5,761 nt of DNA from CBFGTJ01 sp965651815. Lineage in GTDB: Bacteria > Actinomycetota > Acidimicrobiia > Acidimicrobiales > Microtrichaceae. How positions within the stretch are numbered: the stretch's first letter is position 1; every line of letters starts with the position of its first letter. Location of the stretch: the NCBI GenBank assembly GCA_965651815.1, contig CBFGTJ010000202.1, positions 1 to 5,761 on the forward strand. Reading direction: 5' to 3'. Positions 4,775 through 5,761 of this stretch are shown here, in pieces. Made by a program: the position numbers and the translations under genes. A model generated the notes under the pieces. That model was not told the DNA's origin. It worked only from the letters and a program-made list of their open reading frames with translations, and did not search any database.

Positions 4775-5761
4775 ATGCCGACTCGACGTGGCGTGGCGGT
4801 CCTGCTGGGAGGGCTCGTCGGCGTCGTGCTCGGAGCCGTGTTCGGCCTCCCCGAGGCGACCGCCCTCGGCGCGGGGGCGATCGCGCTCGTCGGGGCCGCG
4901 GTGCTGACCGTGCAGCTGCGCGGTCGCGCACCGGCGGTCCGGCGGACCGTGCGGCCGCCGAGGGTCGCGGTCGGCGACCCCTGCGAGGTCGTGCTGACGG
5001 TGGGCAACGACGGCAGCCGACGCACCCCACCCGCCCGCCTCGTCGACGAGGTCGCCGGCGAGGCCACCGCCCGGTTCCTCGTCGCGCCCCTCGCGCCGGG
5101 CGAGCAGGCGTCGTCGACCTACGAGCTCGCGACCTCGCGCCGCGGCGCCTACCGGATCGGCCCGCTGCACGCCCGCGTCGGCGGCCCGTTCGGCCTCGCC
5201 CGGCTCGACGAGCAGCGCGACGGCACCTCCACCGTGGTCGTGCTGCCCCGCGTGGTCCCCCTCCCACCACTCCCGGCCGCGGTGGGCGACGAACCCGAGC
5301 TGGGCACCCGCTCGATGGTGGCCGTCTCGACGGTGGACGAGGAGTTCACCGGCCTGCGCGGCTACGTGCCGGGCGACGACGTCCGCCGGATCCACTGGCC
5401 GAGCAGCGCCCGCGCCGGCGACGCGCTCGTCCGGCAGTTCGAGGTGCCGTGGCAGCGCCGCACCACGCTGGTGGTCGACCTGCGGGCGGACCACCACGAC
5501 CCGTGGTCCTTCGAGCGCACCGTGACCGCGGCGGCGAGCGTCGTCGCGCTGGCCGCCGCGGGCTCCGAGCTGCTGCGGCTGGGCACCGACGAGCAACCGG
5601 ACCCGCCGTTCGTGAGCGCCGCGGAGCACCTCGACGCGATCCTGGACCGGTTCGCGCTGCTCGCTCCCGTGCCGGCCGGGGCCGGGTCGCACGGGCTGAT
5701 CGCCGCGGTGGAGCGGGCGACCGCCAGCGCGACCGGTCGCCTCGTGGTCTGCACCGGCGCG
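4775..5761 (+). CDS. DUF58-domain membrane protein, partial (runs off the right edge)
   Basis: The first 329 aa of an open frame with no stop in the window. DUF58 proteins are the usual operon partners of MoxR ATPases and are thought to work at the cell envelope; their biochemical role is unsettled. Two hydrophobic segments (about 7-24 and 29-47) with a short turn anchor the N-terminus. A beta-rich domain follows (about 55-165, with RRGAYRIGPLHARVGGPFGL). The DUF58 signature is at 195-213: RGYVPGDDVRRIHWPSSAR, with P199, G200, D201, D202, R205, H207 and W208. A vWA-like part begins at TTLVVDLRAD (230-239), where the metal-site DxSxS reads D-L-R-A-D, so the metal site looks degenerate. The ATG at 4775 has GAGGG (4765-4769) 5 nt upstream, overlapping the MoxR stop, which suggests coupling. 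Expected past the edge is the rest of the vWA-like region and perhaps a transglutaminase-like gene. Confidence 0.92.
   Translation, partial: MPTRRGVAVLLGGLVGVVLGAVFGLPEATALGAGAIALVGAAVLTVQLRGRAPAVRRTVRPPRVAVGDPCEVVLTVGNDGSRRTPPARLVDEVAGEATARFLVAPLAPGEQASSTYELATSRRGAYRIGPLHARVGGPFGLARLDEQRDGTSTVVVLPRVVPLPPLPAAVGDEPELGTRSMVAVSTVDEEFTGLRGYVPGDDVRRIHWPSSARAGDALVRQFEVPWQRRTTLVVDLRADHHDPWSFERTVTAAASVVALAAAGSELLRLGTDEQPDPPFVSAAEHLDAILDRFALLAPVPAGAGSHGLIAAVERATASATGRLVVCTGA

Noticed and set aside
3213..5692. Long minus-strand open frames opposite the MoxR and DUF58 genes
   Set aside because: They are the reverse of clearly recognisable plus-strand genes and consist of Arg/Pro/Ala/Gly-rich sequence without domains.
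3825..5761. MoxR plus vWA-like partner as a conflict or defence system
   Set aside because: The pair matches the widespread MoxR-DUF58 arrangement, with no effector, protease or nuclease domain nearby. A housekeeping envelope role is the simpler reading.

Overview
This is a very GC-rich window in which nearly all third codon positions are G or C. It uses several GTG starts, has genes packed with 4-nt overlaps, and has two TANNNT hexamers placed for leaderless transcripts. Together with protein wording typical of the group (lipoate-ligase-like, ROK and MoxR/DUF58 proteins), this points to a chromosomal segment of an actinomycetote. I lean weakly towards an Acidimicrobiia-like or other high-GC lineage. 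There are no mobile elements, tRNA, rRNA or CRISPR arrays, and no stretch over 300 bp without a gene.

Layout: (1) 34-702, minus: a single-domain lipoate/octanoate protein-transferase-like protein. (2) 810-1346, plus: a Nudix hydrolase, divergent from (1) across a 107-bp gap. (3) 1371-3669, minus: a tight three-gene operon read as ROK-family sugar kinase, then a tryptophan-rich 91-aa protein of unknown function, then an enolase-superfamily protein of the o-succinylbenzoate synthase / N-acylamino-acid racemase type. Both internal junctions are GTGA stop/start overlaps. It converges with the Nudix gene across 24 bp. (4) From about 3783/3825, plus, running off the right edge: a MoxR-type AAA+ ATPase followed 8 bp later by a membrane-anchored DUF58 protein, the usual start of a MoxR-DUF58(-transglutaminase) operon.

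Working together: the MoxR ATPase and DUF58 protein very likely act as one envelope-associated module. The ROK kinase, small protein and enolase-superfamily enzyme are almost certainly co-transcribed and translationally coupled, but their shared pathway is not evident. The kinase lacks the usual sugar-binding Glu in its ExGH motif, and the middle gene is unrecognised. That operon is the most open question here. The MoxR start is the second: a good Shine-Dalgarno sequence sits in front of an in-frame ATC, not a canonical start codon. Nothing in the window looks like a clearly new defence or mobile system.
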